Shown here: positions 36,520 through 44,921 of the stretch, piece by piece
How positions within the stretch are numbered: the first letter of the stretch is position 1
How the letters are laid out: each line of letters starts with the position of its first letter
DNA from: Nocardioides rotundus
GTDB lineage: Bacteria; Actinomycetota; Actinomycetes; Propionibacteriales; Nocardioidaceae
Direction: 5' to 3'
NCBI RefSeq assembly: GCF_019931675.1
Contig: NZ_CP082922.1
Span: 3,177,001 to 3,241,000 of the forward strand
DNA length: 64,000 nt
The notes under the pieces: generated by a model
What the model saw: only the letters and a program-made list of their open reading frames with translations
Databases searched by the model: none
What the model was told of the DNA's origin: nothing
Program-made: the position numbers and the translations under genes

Positions 36520-39113
36520 CGGCCTCCCTCCTCTCCGAGGCCGGGGGCCAGGTCGCGGCGCACGAGGAACCGGAGCGCCAGCACGGGCAGCAGCACGATC
36601 GCCAGGGTCGCGGCGAGCACCCACGCCCACGGCACCAGCAACTCGGGCGCCGGCACCAGGGGGCCGCCGTCGGTGCCGAGCACCAGCGAGGACAGGGTGA
36701 CCGCGGCGACCGCGGCGCCGGCCAGCAGGCCCGCGAGCAGGCCGGTACCGCCGGCGAGCCCGAGCTCCCAGGTCAGGGCACCGGAGAGGAGGCGGCGGTC
36801 GCCGCCGGCGACCGCCACCATCCGGGCCTGGGCGGCGCGCTCGCGCCGGCGGAGCAACAGGACCGAGCAGAGCACCAGGACGCCGACGACCGTGGCGCCG
36901 AGGGCGGTGAGGGCGAGGACGTGGCCGAGGGCGGTCCCGCCCGTGGCCGGGTCGTCCTCGAGCTGGCGGAGCACGCCGTCGCGGGTCTGGGTGCGGGCGG
37001 CCAGGTCGGGCCGCTCCGCCAGGGCCGCGGCGACACGGTCCGGGTCGCGCGCATCCAGCCACCACTCGGTCGGCGGGTCCAGTGGCCCGCCGGCCGCCTC
37101 CAGCGCGCCCGCGTCGACCAGGACGCCGCCGTACCCGTCGGGGACGGTGCGCACGAACGGGACGAGGGCGGCGAGCTCGACCTCGGTCGAGCGGCCGAGC
37201 ACGCTGAGTGTGAGGGTGTCCCCGAGGGACAGCCCGGCCGCGCTCGCCAGCGGCTCGGTCATCGCGACGGGGACCGGGCCGTCCCCCTCGGAGGCCAGCC
37301 GCCGCCACGGCAGCGGGTCCTCGGTGCCGACCAGTGCCTCGGCGGTGGCGGCGTCGAGGTCCACCGCCACGGCGTCGGCCCCGAGGTCGTCGACGAAGGT
37401 GGTGCTCCGGCGGACGCCGGTCACCGCGGTGACGCCGGGCAGGTCGCGCAGCGCATTCGCCTCCGCCTCCTCCCCCGCCCGGGTCGCCGACGGCGGCGCG
37501 GTCACCCGCACGTCCGCTCCGGCGACGTAGTCGGCCCGTGCCACCCGCGCCTGGGCGGTGCTGTCCCGGACGATCAGGGCGAAGGCGACGCTGCCGACGG
37601 CCAGCGAGACGGCGAGGACGAGCGGGACGGTACGGCGGGCCGCGCGGGCGGCCAGCAGCGACCCGAGGACCGCGGCCGTCCCGCGACGGTCCAGCAACCG
37701 CGCCAGCCCGCGCAGCAGGAACGGCGCCACGACGGCCGCGGCGAGCACGGTCACGGCGACCAGGACGAGCGCCGGGCCGGCGACCACCAGCGGGTCGAGA
37801 CCGGTCGCACCGGAGGCGACCCGGTCGGCGTAGCCGCGCAGCGTGACGACACCGAGCACGCCGAGGATCGCCACCAGCATGAGCAGCGCCACCTGGGCGG
37901 TGAGGCGGCGCCGACGCTGCCGCTGCGGGTCGAGCTGCTCGCCCCGGTCGCCTCCGAGGGCTCGCAGGAGCGCGGGCGCGGAGAGCGCCACGGCGCAGCA
38001 GAGGGCCGCGACGGCGCTGGCGACCCACGCCGACGCGGACAGCGGCGGGCGGACGTCGCCGATCCGGATCGCGACGCTCGCCAGCAGCGGCCCGAACGCG
38101 GCGGCAGTGCCACAGATCAGCAGGTTCTCCAGCACGGTAGGGCCGATGAGCTGGCGGCGGGTGGCGCCGCGCGAGCGCCACAGCGACTCCTCCTCACCGC
38201 GGACCTCGGCCAGTCCGGCGGCGACGAGGACCAGTCCGGCGAGCGCCACCAGCACGAGCATCGCCACGGGGGCGAGGAGCAGGCCGCGCAGCACCGCGAG
38301 CTCCTCGGTGCGGTCGGCGATCGCCTCCCGCAGCCCCGACTCCGCGCTCACGCTGGCCGGGATGTCGGCGTCGACGACCTCGATGGCGTCCAGGGCCTCG
38401 GCGACGCCGTCGGAGAGCTGGGGAAACCGGTCGGCCGACAGGCTGAGGCTGGGTACGGCGCGCCAGGCGACCTCGGAGTCGGTGCCGGCGACGGCGGGGA
38501 ACGCCTCCGGTGCGACCAGCAGCGCGGTGGGGTCCACCGTGCCGAGGGCCCGCTCGTCGTCGGCGGCCCAGGTGCCGACCACGGTCGCGTCGACGGTCCC
38601 CTGGCCCAGCCGCCCGGTGAGGCGCAGCCGGTCCCCCGGCTCCGCCGTACCCTGCGGCGCGAGGACCTCGAGGCGGTCGGGGCCGTCGGGGCCGGCCCGC
38701 GGCGCCCGCCCCGCGCCGATCACCGGATCGGCGCCCGCGACGGCCGCGAAGACGACGGGGGCGTCGGGGGCGTCGGCCCCCCGGGGAGCCCCACCGGCCC
38801 GGTCGAAGGTCCCCGAGGCCAGCGCGGTGACGACCGCGCCGCCCTGGGCGACGACCGGCGCCAGAGCGTCGCGCACCGCGCGGTCCTGGGCGGCTGGGTC
38901 GTCCTCGTCGTAGGTCGAGGTGACCGTCACCGTCGTGTCCTCGGGCGGCAGCGCCGACAGCGAGGAGGTGAGCGCCTGCTGGGAGATCAGTCCCAGGCTC
39001 GACCCGAGCCCGGAGACGAGCGCGCAGACGATGAGGACGTTCACCGCGACCGCGACCACAGGGGCCGGGTTGGAACGGGCGCGGCGCAGGACCAGAGCGG
39101 CTAGCGCCCCCAT
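36516..39113 (-). CDS. FtsX-like ABC permease, large (MacB-type), operon leader
   Basis: 865 aa, organised like the next gene: an N-terminal helix (about 18-40), a periplasm-side domain and membrane clusters at about 270-430, 480-510 and 710-850 (LLLAPVAMLVLVALAGLVLVAAG, VLILALTALGATVVGVL-like stretches). It is the first gene of the four-gene operon, whose ATPases are encoded last. The two permeases are similar in length and layout and may form a heterodimer. No ribosome site stands out before ATG. Confidence 0.88.
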   Translation of the reverse strand: MGALAALVLRRARSNPAPVVAVAVNVLIVCALVSGLGSSLGLISQQALTSSLSALPPEDTTVTVTSTYDEDDPAAQDRAVRDALAPVVAQGGAVVTALASGTFDRAGGAPRGADAPDAPVVFAAVAGADPVIGAGRAPRAGPDGPDRLEVLAPQGTAEPGDRLRLTGRLGQGTVDATVVGTWAADDERALGTVDPTALLVAPEAFPAVAGTDSEVAWRAVPSLSLSADRFPQLSDGVAEALDAIEVVDADIPASVSAESGLREAIADRTEELAVLRGLLLAPVAMLVLVALAGLVLVAAGLAEVRGEEESLWRSRGATRRQLIGPTVLENLLICGTAAAFGPLLASVAIRIGDVRPPLSASAWVASAVAALCCAVALSAPALLRALGGDRGEQLDPQRQRRRRLTAQVALLMLVAILGVLGVVTLRGYADRVASGATGLDPLVVAGPALVLVAVTVLAAAVVAPFLLRGLARLLDRRGTAAVLGSLLAARAARRTVPLVLAVSLAVGSVAFALIVRDSTAQARVARADYVAGADVRVTAPPSATRAGEEAEANALRDLPGVTAVTGVRRSTTFVDDLGADAVAVDLDAATAEALVGTEDPLPWRRLASEGDGPVPVAMTEPLASAAGLSLGDTLTLSVLGRSTEVELAALVPFVRTVPDGYGGVLVDAGALEAAGGPLDPPTEWWLDARDPDRVAAALAERPDLAARTQTRDGVLRQLEDDPATGGTALGHVLALTALGATVVGVLVLCSVLLLRRRERAAQARMVAVAGGDRRLLSGALTWELGLAGGTGLLAGLLAGAAVAAVTLSSLVLGTDGGPLVPAPELLVPWAWVLAATLAIVLLPVLALRFLVRRDLAPGLGEEGGR

Positions 39114-39187
39114 TCCACACCACCCCCGGGCCTGATCACCCGGAAGAAACTACCTTCCCCGAGGGGTGACCCCCGGGATGTCGGGGC

Positions 39188-40222
39188 TCAGGCCCCCAGG
39201 GAGTGGCCGGCGGAGCGGAGGTTCTCGCAGGCCTCGACCACGCGGGCGGCCATGCCGGCCTCGGCCTCCTTGCCCCAGGCGCGGGGGTCGTAGGCCTTCT
39301 TGTCGCCCACCTCGCCGTCGACCTTCAGCACGCCGTCGTAGTGGGTGAACATGTGCCCGGCGACCGGCCGGGTGAAGGCGTACTGGGTGTCGGTGTCGAC
39401 GTTCATCTTCACCACGCCGAAGTCGACGGCCGCGCTGATCTCCTCCGCGGTCGAGCCGGAGCCGCCGTGGAAGACCAGGTCGAAGGGCCGCGCCGACGCG
39501 TCCTTGCCGAGCGCCTCGGCGGCGGCCTCCTGGGCGGCCTTGAGGATCTCCGGGCGGAGCTTGACGTTGCCGGGCTTGTAGACGCCGTGCACGTTGCCGA
39601 AGGTGAGCGCGGTGAGGTAGCGGCCGTTCTCGCCGGCGCCGAGCGCCTTGACGGTCGCGATGGCGTCCTCGGGCGTGGTGTAGAGCTTGTCGTTGATCTC
39701 GTTGGCGACGCCGTCCTCCTCGCCGCCGACGACGCCGACCTCGATCTCCAGCACGATGTGCGCCGCGGCGGCCTTGGCCAGCAGCTCCTCGGCGATCTGC
39801 AGGTTCTCCTCCAGGGGTACGGCGGAGCCGTCCCACATGTGCGACTGGAACAGCGGGGCCTCGCCCCGGCCGACCCGCTCGGCGGAGATCTCCAGCAGCG
39901 GGCGGACGAAGCCGTCCAGCTTGTCCTTCGGGCAGTGGTCGGTGTGCAGCGCGATGTTGACGGGGTAGCCCTTGGCGACCTCGGCGGCGTAGGCGGCGAA
40001 GGCCACCGAGCCGGTCACCATGTTCTTCACCGACGGGCCGGAGAGGTACTCCGCACCGCCCGTGGAGACCTGGATGATCCCGTCGGACCCGGCGTCGGCG
40101 AAGCCGCGCAGCGCGGCGTTGAGGGTCTGGGAGGACGAGACGTTGATGGCCGGGTACGCGAAGGAGCTCTCCTTGGCGTTGTCGAGCATCTGGGCGTAGA
40201 TCTCGGGCGTGGCGATCGGCAT
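39188..40222 (-). CDS. fba: Class II fructose-bisphosphate aldolase
   Basis: 344 aa, usual length for the actinobacterial zinc-dependent enzyme. It interconverts fructose 1,6-bisphosphate with DHAP and glyceraldehyde 3-phosphate. Zinc and catalytic motifs: NIALHTDHCPKDKLDGF, HMWDGSAVPLEEN, EIEVGVVGGEEDGV, LTFGNVHGVYKPGN and VFHGGSGSTAEEI. ATG at MPIATPEIYAQML with GAGGAG about nine bases upstream. Confidence 0.98.
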   Translation of the reverse strand: MPIATPEIYAQMLDNAKESSFAYPAINVSSSQTLNAALRGFADAGSDGIIQVSTGGAEYLSGPSVKNMVTGSVAFAAYAAEVAKGYPVNIALHTDHCPKDKLDGFVRPLLEISAERVGRGEAPLFQSHMWDGSAVPLEENLQIAEELLAKAAAAHIVLEIEVGVVGGEEDGVANEINDKLYTTPEDAIATVKALGAGENGRYLTALTFGNVHGVYKPGNVKLRPEILKAAQEAAAEALGKDASARPFDLVFHGGSGSTAEEISAAVDFGVVKMNVDTDTQYAFTRPVAGHMFTHYDGVLKVDGEVGDKKAYDPRAWGKEAEAGMAARVVEACENLRSAGHSLGA

Positions 40223-40262
40223 GGGGAAAGACTCCTCGGCAGTGCGTCAGGGTGCACGCTCA

Positions 40263-40268
40263 ACCCTA
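40263..40268 (-). promoter_or_regulatory. Putative -10 element of fba
   Basis: TAGGGT on the minus strand 40 nt before the fba ATG; unlike the leaderless genes, a leader with a GAGGAG site follows. Confidence 0.4.
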
Positions 40269-40331
40269 GTGGCTACCGATGAGTCGCCTGCAGTCTCGTC
40301 CGGCTGACAACCTTCAAGGCGCCGGGTCGGG

Positions 40332-40613
40332 TCACTCCGCCCGGAAGCCGCTGACGCCCTCGACCTCGCCCTGCTGCTCGTCCACCGACTCGACCTGCGC
40401 GCCGGACGGACCCTGGCGCATCCACGCCACGAGCTCCGCGACCTGCTCCGGCTCGCCCTCCAGGTGCGCCCGCACCGAGCCGTCCGGCTCGTTGCGCACC
40501 CAGCCCCGGACGTGCAGCCGCTCGGCCTCCTGCTGGGTGGTCCAGCGGTACGACACGCCCTGCACCATGCCGCGCACCACGACGTCGCGCGCGATGTCCG
40601 ACCTGTTGTCCAT
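40332..40613 (-). CDS. acyP: Acylphosphatase
   Basis: 93 aa. It hydrolyses carboxyl-phosphate bonds such as acetyl phosphate and 1,3-bisphosphoglycerate. The signature is present with both catalytic residues: Arg in RGMVQGVSYRW and Asn in GWVRNEPDGSVRAH. The ATG follows a TACCCT box by six bases, suggesting leaderless expression. It lies upstream of fba on the same strand with 109 nt between. Confidence 0.95.
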   Translation of the reverse strand: MDNRSDIARDVVVRGMVQGVSYRWTTQQEAERLHVRGWVRNEPDGSVRAHLEGEPEQVAELVAWMRQGPSGAQVESVDEQQGEVEGVSGFRAE

Positions 40614-40619
40614 GCCGCC

Positions 40620-40625
40620 AGGGTA
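40620..40625 (-). promoter_or_regulatory. -10 element of leaderless acylphosphatase gene
   Basis: TACCCT on the minus strand, six bases before ATG, no Shine-Dalgarno. Confidence 0.5.
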
Positions 40626-40678
40626 GGCGGCACGCAGCGGCCGCCACGGCACCCCGAAGGGTGCGCGGGGCCAGCCGG

Positions 40679-41761
40679 CTACTCGGCTCGCGTGAGCACG
40701 TCCAGGAACTCGTGGTTCACGAACAGGATCTCCCGGCCGACCTTGACATCGCTGAGCAAGCCGGCTGTCACCAAGGCATGCAGCCACGTTGAGGCTGTCT
40801 GCCGCGACACCCCACATCGGTCGGTCACAGTGCTGATCCGGCAGTACGGCTGCTCGAAAAGCACGTCGAGGAACTGTGCATCCCGACCACCCGGGGTGGC
40901 CGCGCGAGCCCGCTCGGCAATGTCGTTCTGGCACGTGCGGATGGACGCGATCTTGCGCGTGGCTGACGTTGCAGATTCGCGCACGACGTCAAGGATGTAG
41001 AGGATCCACTCGATCCACGCGCCCTCGGCTGTGACGGCCCGTAGCAGGCGGTAGTAGTCGTTCTTGCGCTCGATGATCGCTCTGGACAGGTAGAGGATCG
41101 GGTCGTCCAGCAGCCGCGCCTCGATCAACATCAAGATGTTCAGGACACGTCCCGTGCGCCCGTTGCCGTCGTGGAACGGGTGGATGGCCTCGAACTGGTA
41201 GTGGGCTACGGCCATCCGCACCAGCGGATCGAGGTCGTCGCCGGCGTGGACAAACCGCTCCCAGTCGGAGAGTTTGTCGCGAATGACGTCGGCACCCTCC
41301 GGCGGCGCGTAGACGATCTCGCGCGTCGTTGGGTTGGCGATCCGTGTGCCGGTGACCGCGCGGACGTCCATGTCTCGACCGTGGAGCTCTGCACAGACCC
41401 GCACCGCCGTCGCTGCAGTCAGCGGCCGAGACCTGATTGCCTCGACGCCAGCGAAGAGGGCACTCCGGTACCGAAGGGCCTCCTTTGTGGCGTGATCGCC
41501 CCCACCGGACTCGACGTGCTTGAACAACTCGTCGGCCGTCGTCACGATGTTCTCGATCTCGGAGCTCGCTTGCGCCTCAAGCAGCGGCACCGCGTGGATC
41601 AGGATGGTGGGATTCGGGAGGAGCCGTCGCGCTTGGGCGAGCGTCGCCAACGCGGTTCGTGCCTCGACGGTCGCCTTCAGGACGGCCTTGGGCTCAAGAT
41701 CGATGCCGTCCGGGGGCAACGGCGGCAGGTCGTTGAAGGGCACCTGAGGACTCCAGGACAT
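40679..41761 (-). CDS. Fic family adenylyltransferase with N-terminal inhibitory motif and C-terminal winged helix
   Basis: 360 aa. The Fic motif is intact: HPFHDGNGRTGRVLN (about residues 194-208). Residues SSEIENI near 68 match the class II inhibitory helix [S/T]xxxE[G/N], placed N-terminal to the Fic core, so activity should be self-restrained. The C-terminal part (about 295-355) contains a winged-helix-like segment (CRISTVTDRCGVSRQTASTWL). Such proteins transfer AMP to target proteins and may autoregulate. Its codon use is less G/C-biased than its neighbours, which suggests acquisition. GAAGGAG precedes the ATG. There is no separate antitoxin gene. Confidence 0.93.
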   Translation of the reverse strand: MSWSPQVPFNDLPPLPPDGIDLEPKAVLKATVEARTALATLAQARRLLPNPTILIHAVPLLEAQASSEIENIVTTADELFKHVESGGGDHATKEALRYRSALFAGVEAIRSRPLTAATAVRVCAELHGRDMDVRAVTGTRIANPTTREIVYAPPEGADVIRDKLSDWERFVHAGDDLDPLVRMAVAHYQFEAIHPFHDGNGRTGRVLNILMLIEARLLDDPILYLSRAIIERKNDYYRLLRAVTAEGAWIEWILYILDVVRESATSATRKIASIRTCQNDIAERARAATPGGRDAQFLDVLFEQPYCRISTVTDRCGVSRQTASTWLHALVTAGLLSDVKVGREILFVNHEFLDVLTRAE

Positions 41762-41779
41762 GTGTCGGCTCCTTCAACG

Positions 41780-41831
41780 CATTCCGGTAACGTGTTAACA
41801 ATTCTCAAAAAATCCAACATGTCGCGGAATG
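41780..41831. promoter_or_regulatory. AT-rich Fic promoter region bracketed by an inverted repeat
   Basis: CATTCCG (41780-41786) and CGGAATG (41825-41831) are exact inverted copies 38 nt apart. Between them are the 8-nt palindrome TGTTAACA (41793-41800) and an A-tract, the most AT-rich stretch of the area. It lies directly upstream of the Fic gene and is a candidate operator for its winged helix. This is inference from layout. Confidence 0.45.
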
Positions 41832-41874
41832 TGTGGGCGCTCCCACCTCGGGCAGCCGCCTCCAGCCCTCGGCT

Positions 41875-42546
41875 CTAGCCGCGCCAGGCCCCACCCAGGT
41901 CGGCGTGCTCGCGCACCCAGGAGTGCATGGCGATGGCGGCGGCGGCCGAGGCGTTGATCGACCGGGTCGAGCCGAACTGGGCGATGGAGAACGTCCCGTC
42001 GCAGGCCTCGCGCGCCTGCGCCGACAGGCCCGGCCCCTCCTGGCCGAAGAGCAGGCAGACCCGCTCCGGCAGCACGGTGGTCTCCAACGGCCGGGAGCCG
42101 GGCAGGTTGTCAATCCCCCACAGGGTCGCCGGCTCCGGCAGCGCGTGCAGGTAGGCCGCGAGCGCCGGGACGTCCTCGTGGTGCCGCACGTGCTGGTAGC
42201 GGTCGGTCACCATCGCGCCGCGCCGGTTCCACCGCCGGTTGCCGACGATGTGCACCTCCGCGGCGAGGAAGGCGTTGGCGGTGCGCACGATCGTGCCGAT
42301 GTTGAAGTCGTGCTGCCAGTTCTCGATCGCCACGTGGAAGGCGTGCCGCCGGGTGTCGAGGTCGGTCACGATCGCCTCGACGCTCCAGTAGCGATAGCGG
42401 TCCACGACGTTGCGCCGGTCGCCCTCGGCGAGCAGCGCAGCGTCGTACTCCTCCCCCTCCGGCCACGGCCCCTCCCACGGGCCCACGCCGACCTCCGGCG
42501 GGCCGTGCGGCATCGGGTCGTACGGCGCCCGCTCCTTACGCTCCAC
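41875..42546 (-). CDS. SpoU/TrmH family RNA 2'-O-methyltransferase
   Basis: 223 aa. SPOUT motifs in order: NIGTIVRTANAFLAAEVHIVG (motif 1), CLLFGQEGPGLSA (motif 2) and GSTRSINASAAAAIAMHSW (motif 3). It methylates ribose in tRNA or rRNA with SAM; the exact site is not readable. I use the GTG (VERKERAPYDPMPHG) because TAGGGT lies seven bases upstream in the leaderless pattern; an ATG 33 nt later (MPHGPPEVGVG) is the alternative. It is divergent from the DedA gene. Confidence 0.92.
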   Translation of the reverse strand: MERKERAPYDPMPHGPPEVGVGPWEGPWPEGEEYDAALLAEGDRRNVVDRYRYWSVEAIVTDLDTRRHAFHVAIENWQHDFNIGTIVRTANAFLAAEVHIVGNRRWNRRGAMVTDRYQHVRHHEDVPALAAYLHALPEPATLWGIDNLPGSRPLETTVLPERVCLLFGQEGPGLSAQAREACDGTFSIAQFGSTRSINASAAAAIAMHSWVREHADLGGAWRG

Positions 42547-42553
42547 GCCCCGC

Positions 42554-42559
42554 ACCCTA
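42554..42559 (-). promoter_or_regulatory. -10 element of leaderless TrmH-family gene
   Basis: TAGGGT on the minus strand, seven bases before the GTG start. Confidence 0.55.
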
Positions 42560-42597
42560 GACGCGGGCCGGTCCCCGAGGCGCCTCCGGGCGGCGGT

Positions 42598-42603
42598 TAG
42601 GCT
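42598..42603 (+). promoter_or_regulatory. -10 element of leaderless DedA-family gene
   Basis: TAGGCT followed by six bases and the GTG start; no Shine-Dalgarno. Confidence 0.55.
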
Positions 42604-42609
42604 CGCGGG

Positions 42610-43356
42610 GTGACGTATCCTCTCACCACGCTCCTGGTGCCGCTGCTCCTGGGGATCGAGTGGATGGACCCCAACTGGCTGCTCGACCAGTTCGGCACCG
42701 AGCTGTTCTGGCTGAGCCTGGCCATCGTGTTCGTCGAGTGCGGCCTGTTCTTCCCGCTGCTGCCCGGCGACACCCTGCTCTTCGCAATGGGGCTGTTCAT
42801 CGCCACCGGCCAGATCGACCTCTTCCCGGGCAGCCCCTGGCTGGAGCTGCTCGCGGCGCTCGGTGCCCTCACGGCCGCGGGCTTCCTCGGCAACGTCACG
42901 GGATACGAGATCGGACGGCTGATCGGCGAGCCGCTCTATGCCCGCGACGGGCGGATCATCAAGCGGAAGTACTTCGACCAGACGACCGCGTTCTTCGACA
43001 AGCACGGCAACAAGGCGCTGGTGATCGGCCGGTTCGTGCCGTTCGTGCGCACCTACGTCACCGTGGTGGCGGGCGTGACGAAGATGGAGCGGCACCGGTT
43101 CTTCCTCTGGAGCCTCATCGGCGCCGTGCTGTGGGTCGTCTCGATCACGCTGCTCGGCTTCTTCCTCGGCGACGCGTTCCCCGCGCTGGGCGAGCAGATC
43201 GACAAGGCGATCATCCTGATCCTGGCCTTCTCGGTCATCCCGATCGCCTGGGAGTGGTGGCGGCACCGCCGCACCAACGCCCCGGAGGCCGCGGACCGCG
43301 ACCACGACGGCGTGCCGGACCGCGACATCACCGGGCGGGACACCACCCGGGACTGA
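42610..43356 (+). CDS. DedA family membrane protein
   Basis: 248 aa, five to six membrane segments. DedA hallmarks: VECGLFFPLLPGDTLLF (re-entrant loop with Glu) and VIGRFVPFVRTYVTVVAGV (RxxxPxxR). Members act as lipid flippases, including for undecaprenyl phosphate, driven by proton motive force; the exact lipid is unknown. The C-terminus is an acidic, Asp/Arg-rich tail. GTG start at VTYPLTTLLV. Confidence 0.93.
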   Translation: MTYPLTTLLVPLLLGIEWMDPNWLLDQFGTELFWLSLAIVFVECGLFFPLLPGDTLLFAMGLFIATGQIDLFPGSPWLELLAALGALTAAGFLGNVTGYEIGRLIGEPLYARDGRIIKRKYFDQTTAFFDKHGNKALVIGRFVPFVRTYVTVVAGVTKMERHRFFLWSLIGAVLWVVSITLLGFFLGDAFPALGEQIDKAIILILAFSVIPIAWEWWRHRRTNAPEAADRDHDGVPDRDITGRDTTRD

Positions 43357-43373
43357 GCCCGTCCCGTGCGGGC
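43357..43373. terminator. Small hairpin between convergent DedA and pyrE genes
   Basis: GCCCG (43357-43361) and CGGGC (43369-43373) form a 5-bp stem with a 7-nt loop immediately after the DedA stop codon. It is weak and listed for position only. Confidence 0.3.
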
Positions 43374-43378
43374 AGCAC

Positions 43379-43912
43379 TCAGGCGCGTACGGCGTCCAGC
43401 TCGGCCTTGGTCAGCACTGGGCGCACCGCGAGCTGCACGTCGGCCAGCGGGTTCTCCCCCTCCGGGGAGCGGTCGATCGCGCACACCACCGTGTCCACCA
43501 CCGCACCGCGCTCACGCAGGGCCCGGGTCGCGTCGCGCACGGCGCCGCCGGTGGTGATGACGTCCTCGATCAAGGTCACCCGCCGGTCCTCCACGTCGGG
43601 GCCCTCGGCCAGCTTGGCGGTGCCGTACTCCTTGGCCTTCTTGCGCACGAACAGCGCCGGCAGGCCGGTGCGCGCGGAGAGCGCGGTCACGATCGGGATG
43701 CCGCCGAGCTCCAGACCGCCGAGCAGCTCGGTGCCGTCGGGGATCAGCCCCACCATCTGGTCGGCGACCCGGCCGAGCAGGGCGGGGTCGGACTCGAAGA
43801 GGTACTTGTCGAAGTACTCGCTCGCGACCTGGCCGGACCGGAGGGTGAACTCCCCGGTCAGCCGGGAGCAGGCGTCGATGTCGGCGGCGAGGCTGGGGTC
43901 CGTGCTGCTCAC
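43379..43912 (-). CDS. pyrE: Orotate phosphoribosyltransferase
   Basis: 177 aa. It transfers ribose 5-phosphate from PRPP to orotate in UMP synthesis. The PRPP motif is RRVTLIEDVITTGGAVRDA, with LFVRKKAKEYGT carrying the catalytic lysines and TGEFTLRSGQVASEYFDKY the N-terminal substrate region. The GTG at 43912 (VSSTDPSLAA) lies seven bases after TAGGGT. A GTG nine bases earlier would be inside that -10 box and is therefore rejected. Confidence 0.96.
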   Translation of the reverse strand: MSSTDPSLAADIDACSRLTGEFTLRSGQVASEYFDKYLFESDPALLGRVADQMVGLIPDGTELLGGLELGGIPIVTALSARTGLPALFVRKKAKEYGTAKLAEGPDVEDRRVTLIEDVITTGGAVRDATRALRERGAVVDTVVCAIDRSPEGENPLADVQLAVRPVLTKAELDAVRA

Positions 43913-43919
43913 GTGTCGC

Positions 43920-43925
43920 ACCCTA
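43920..43925 (-). promoter_or_regulatory. -10 element of leaderless pyrE
   Basis: TAGGGT on the minus strand, then seven bases, then GTG. It decides the pyrE start between two in-frame GTG codons. Confidence 0.6.
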
Positions 43926-44024
43926 GCCGGGGTCGTCCCCGGCCGGGCTCAGGGGTGACTCGGGGTCGGGTTCAGCGGCCTTCCCGATTGGCCGGCTCCG
44001 GGCGTTTCCGACACTCTGGAGGCC

Positions 44025-44921
44025 ATGATCCTCGTGGAGTCCCTCACCAAGAAGTACGGCGCCTTCACCGCCGTCGACGACATCACCTTCACCGCCCAGT
44101 CCGGGCGCGTCACCGGCTTCCTCGGGCCCAACGGCGCGGGCAAGTCGACGGCGATGCGGGCCATGGTCGGCCTCACCCGGCCGACGGCCGGTAGGGCGAC
44201 GATCGACGGGAAGGACTACACCTCCCTGGGCAACCCCGGGCGCGAGGTCGGTGTCCTCCTGGACGCCTCGGCGCAGCACAACGGCCGCACCGGCCGGGAG
44301 ATCCTGTCCCTGTCCGCGGCCACGATGGGGCTGCCGAAGCAGCGGGTGGCCGAGATGATCGCCCTGGTGGGTCTCACCGACGAGGAGGCCGGGCGTCGGG
44401 TCCGCAACTACTCCCTCGGCATGCGACAGCGGCTGGGCATCGCCGCGGCCCTGATCGGCGACCCGCGGGTGCTGATCCTCGACGAGCCGGCCAACGGCCT
44501 GGACCCGGCGGGCATCCGCTGGATGCGCGACCTGCTGCGCGGCTACGCCAACCGGGGCGGGACGGTGCTGCTCTCCTCCCACCTGCTGCACGAGATCGAG
44601 GTCATCGCCGACGACCTGGTCGTCATCGGGCGCGGCCGGATCGTCGCCCAGGGGACCAAGGAGGAGCTGCTCGCCGGAGCCGGCACCCTGGTCCGCACCC
44701 CCGACGCGGACGCGCTCGCCACCCAGCTGGCCGGCCAGCAGATCAGCGCCACCCCCGTCGACGGGGGCCTGCTGGTCGACGCCGACCCCGCCGCCGTCGG
44801 GCAGGCGGCCCTGGAGGCCGCCGTACCCCTCACCGAGCTCCGGCCCGCCGACGGCGCCGGCCTGGAGGACATGTTCCTCGAGCTCACCGCCGACACCGCC
44901 CGCGAAGGAGTCTCCGCATGA
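44025..44921 (+). CDS. ABC-2 exporter ATP-binding protein
   Basis: 298 aa. Walker A GPNGAGKSTAMRA, signature NYSLGMRQRLGIAAAL, Walker B VLILDEPANGLDPAG and H-loop SSHLLHEIEVIADD. The SLGMRQR signature is typical of the bacitracin/lantibiotic (BcrA-like) exporter ATPases. A TGGAGG site precedes the ATG. It is followed by its permease in an ATGA overlap. Confidence 0.95.
   Translation: MILVESLTKKYGAFTAVDDITFTAQSGRVTGFLGPNGAGKSTAMRAMVGLTRPTAGRATIDGKDYTSLGNPGREVGVLLDASAQHNGRTGREILSLSAATMGLPKQRVAEMIALVGLTDEEAGRRVRNYSLGMRQRLGIAAALIGDPRVLILDEPANGLDPAGIRWMRDLLRGYANRGGTVLLSSHLLHEIEVIADDLVVIGRGRIVAQGTKEELLAGAGTLVRTPDADALATQLAGQQISATPVDGGLLVDADPAAVGQAALEAAVPLTELRPADGAGLEDMFLELTADTAREGVSA

Noticed and set aside
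33889..38181. A 1430-residue ABC permease
   Set aside because: The upstream part lies over another frame of the next permease gene; the ATG at 36519 overlapping that gene's stop is the natural start.
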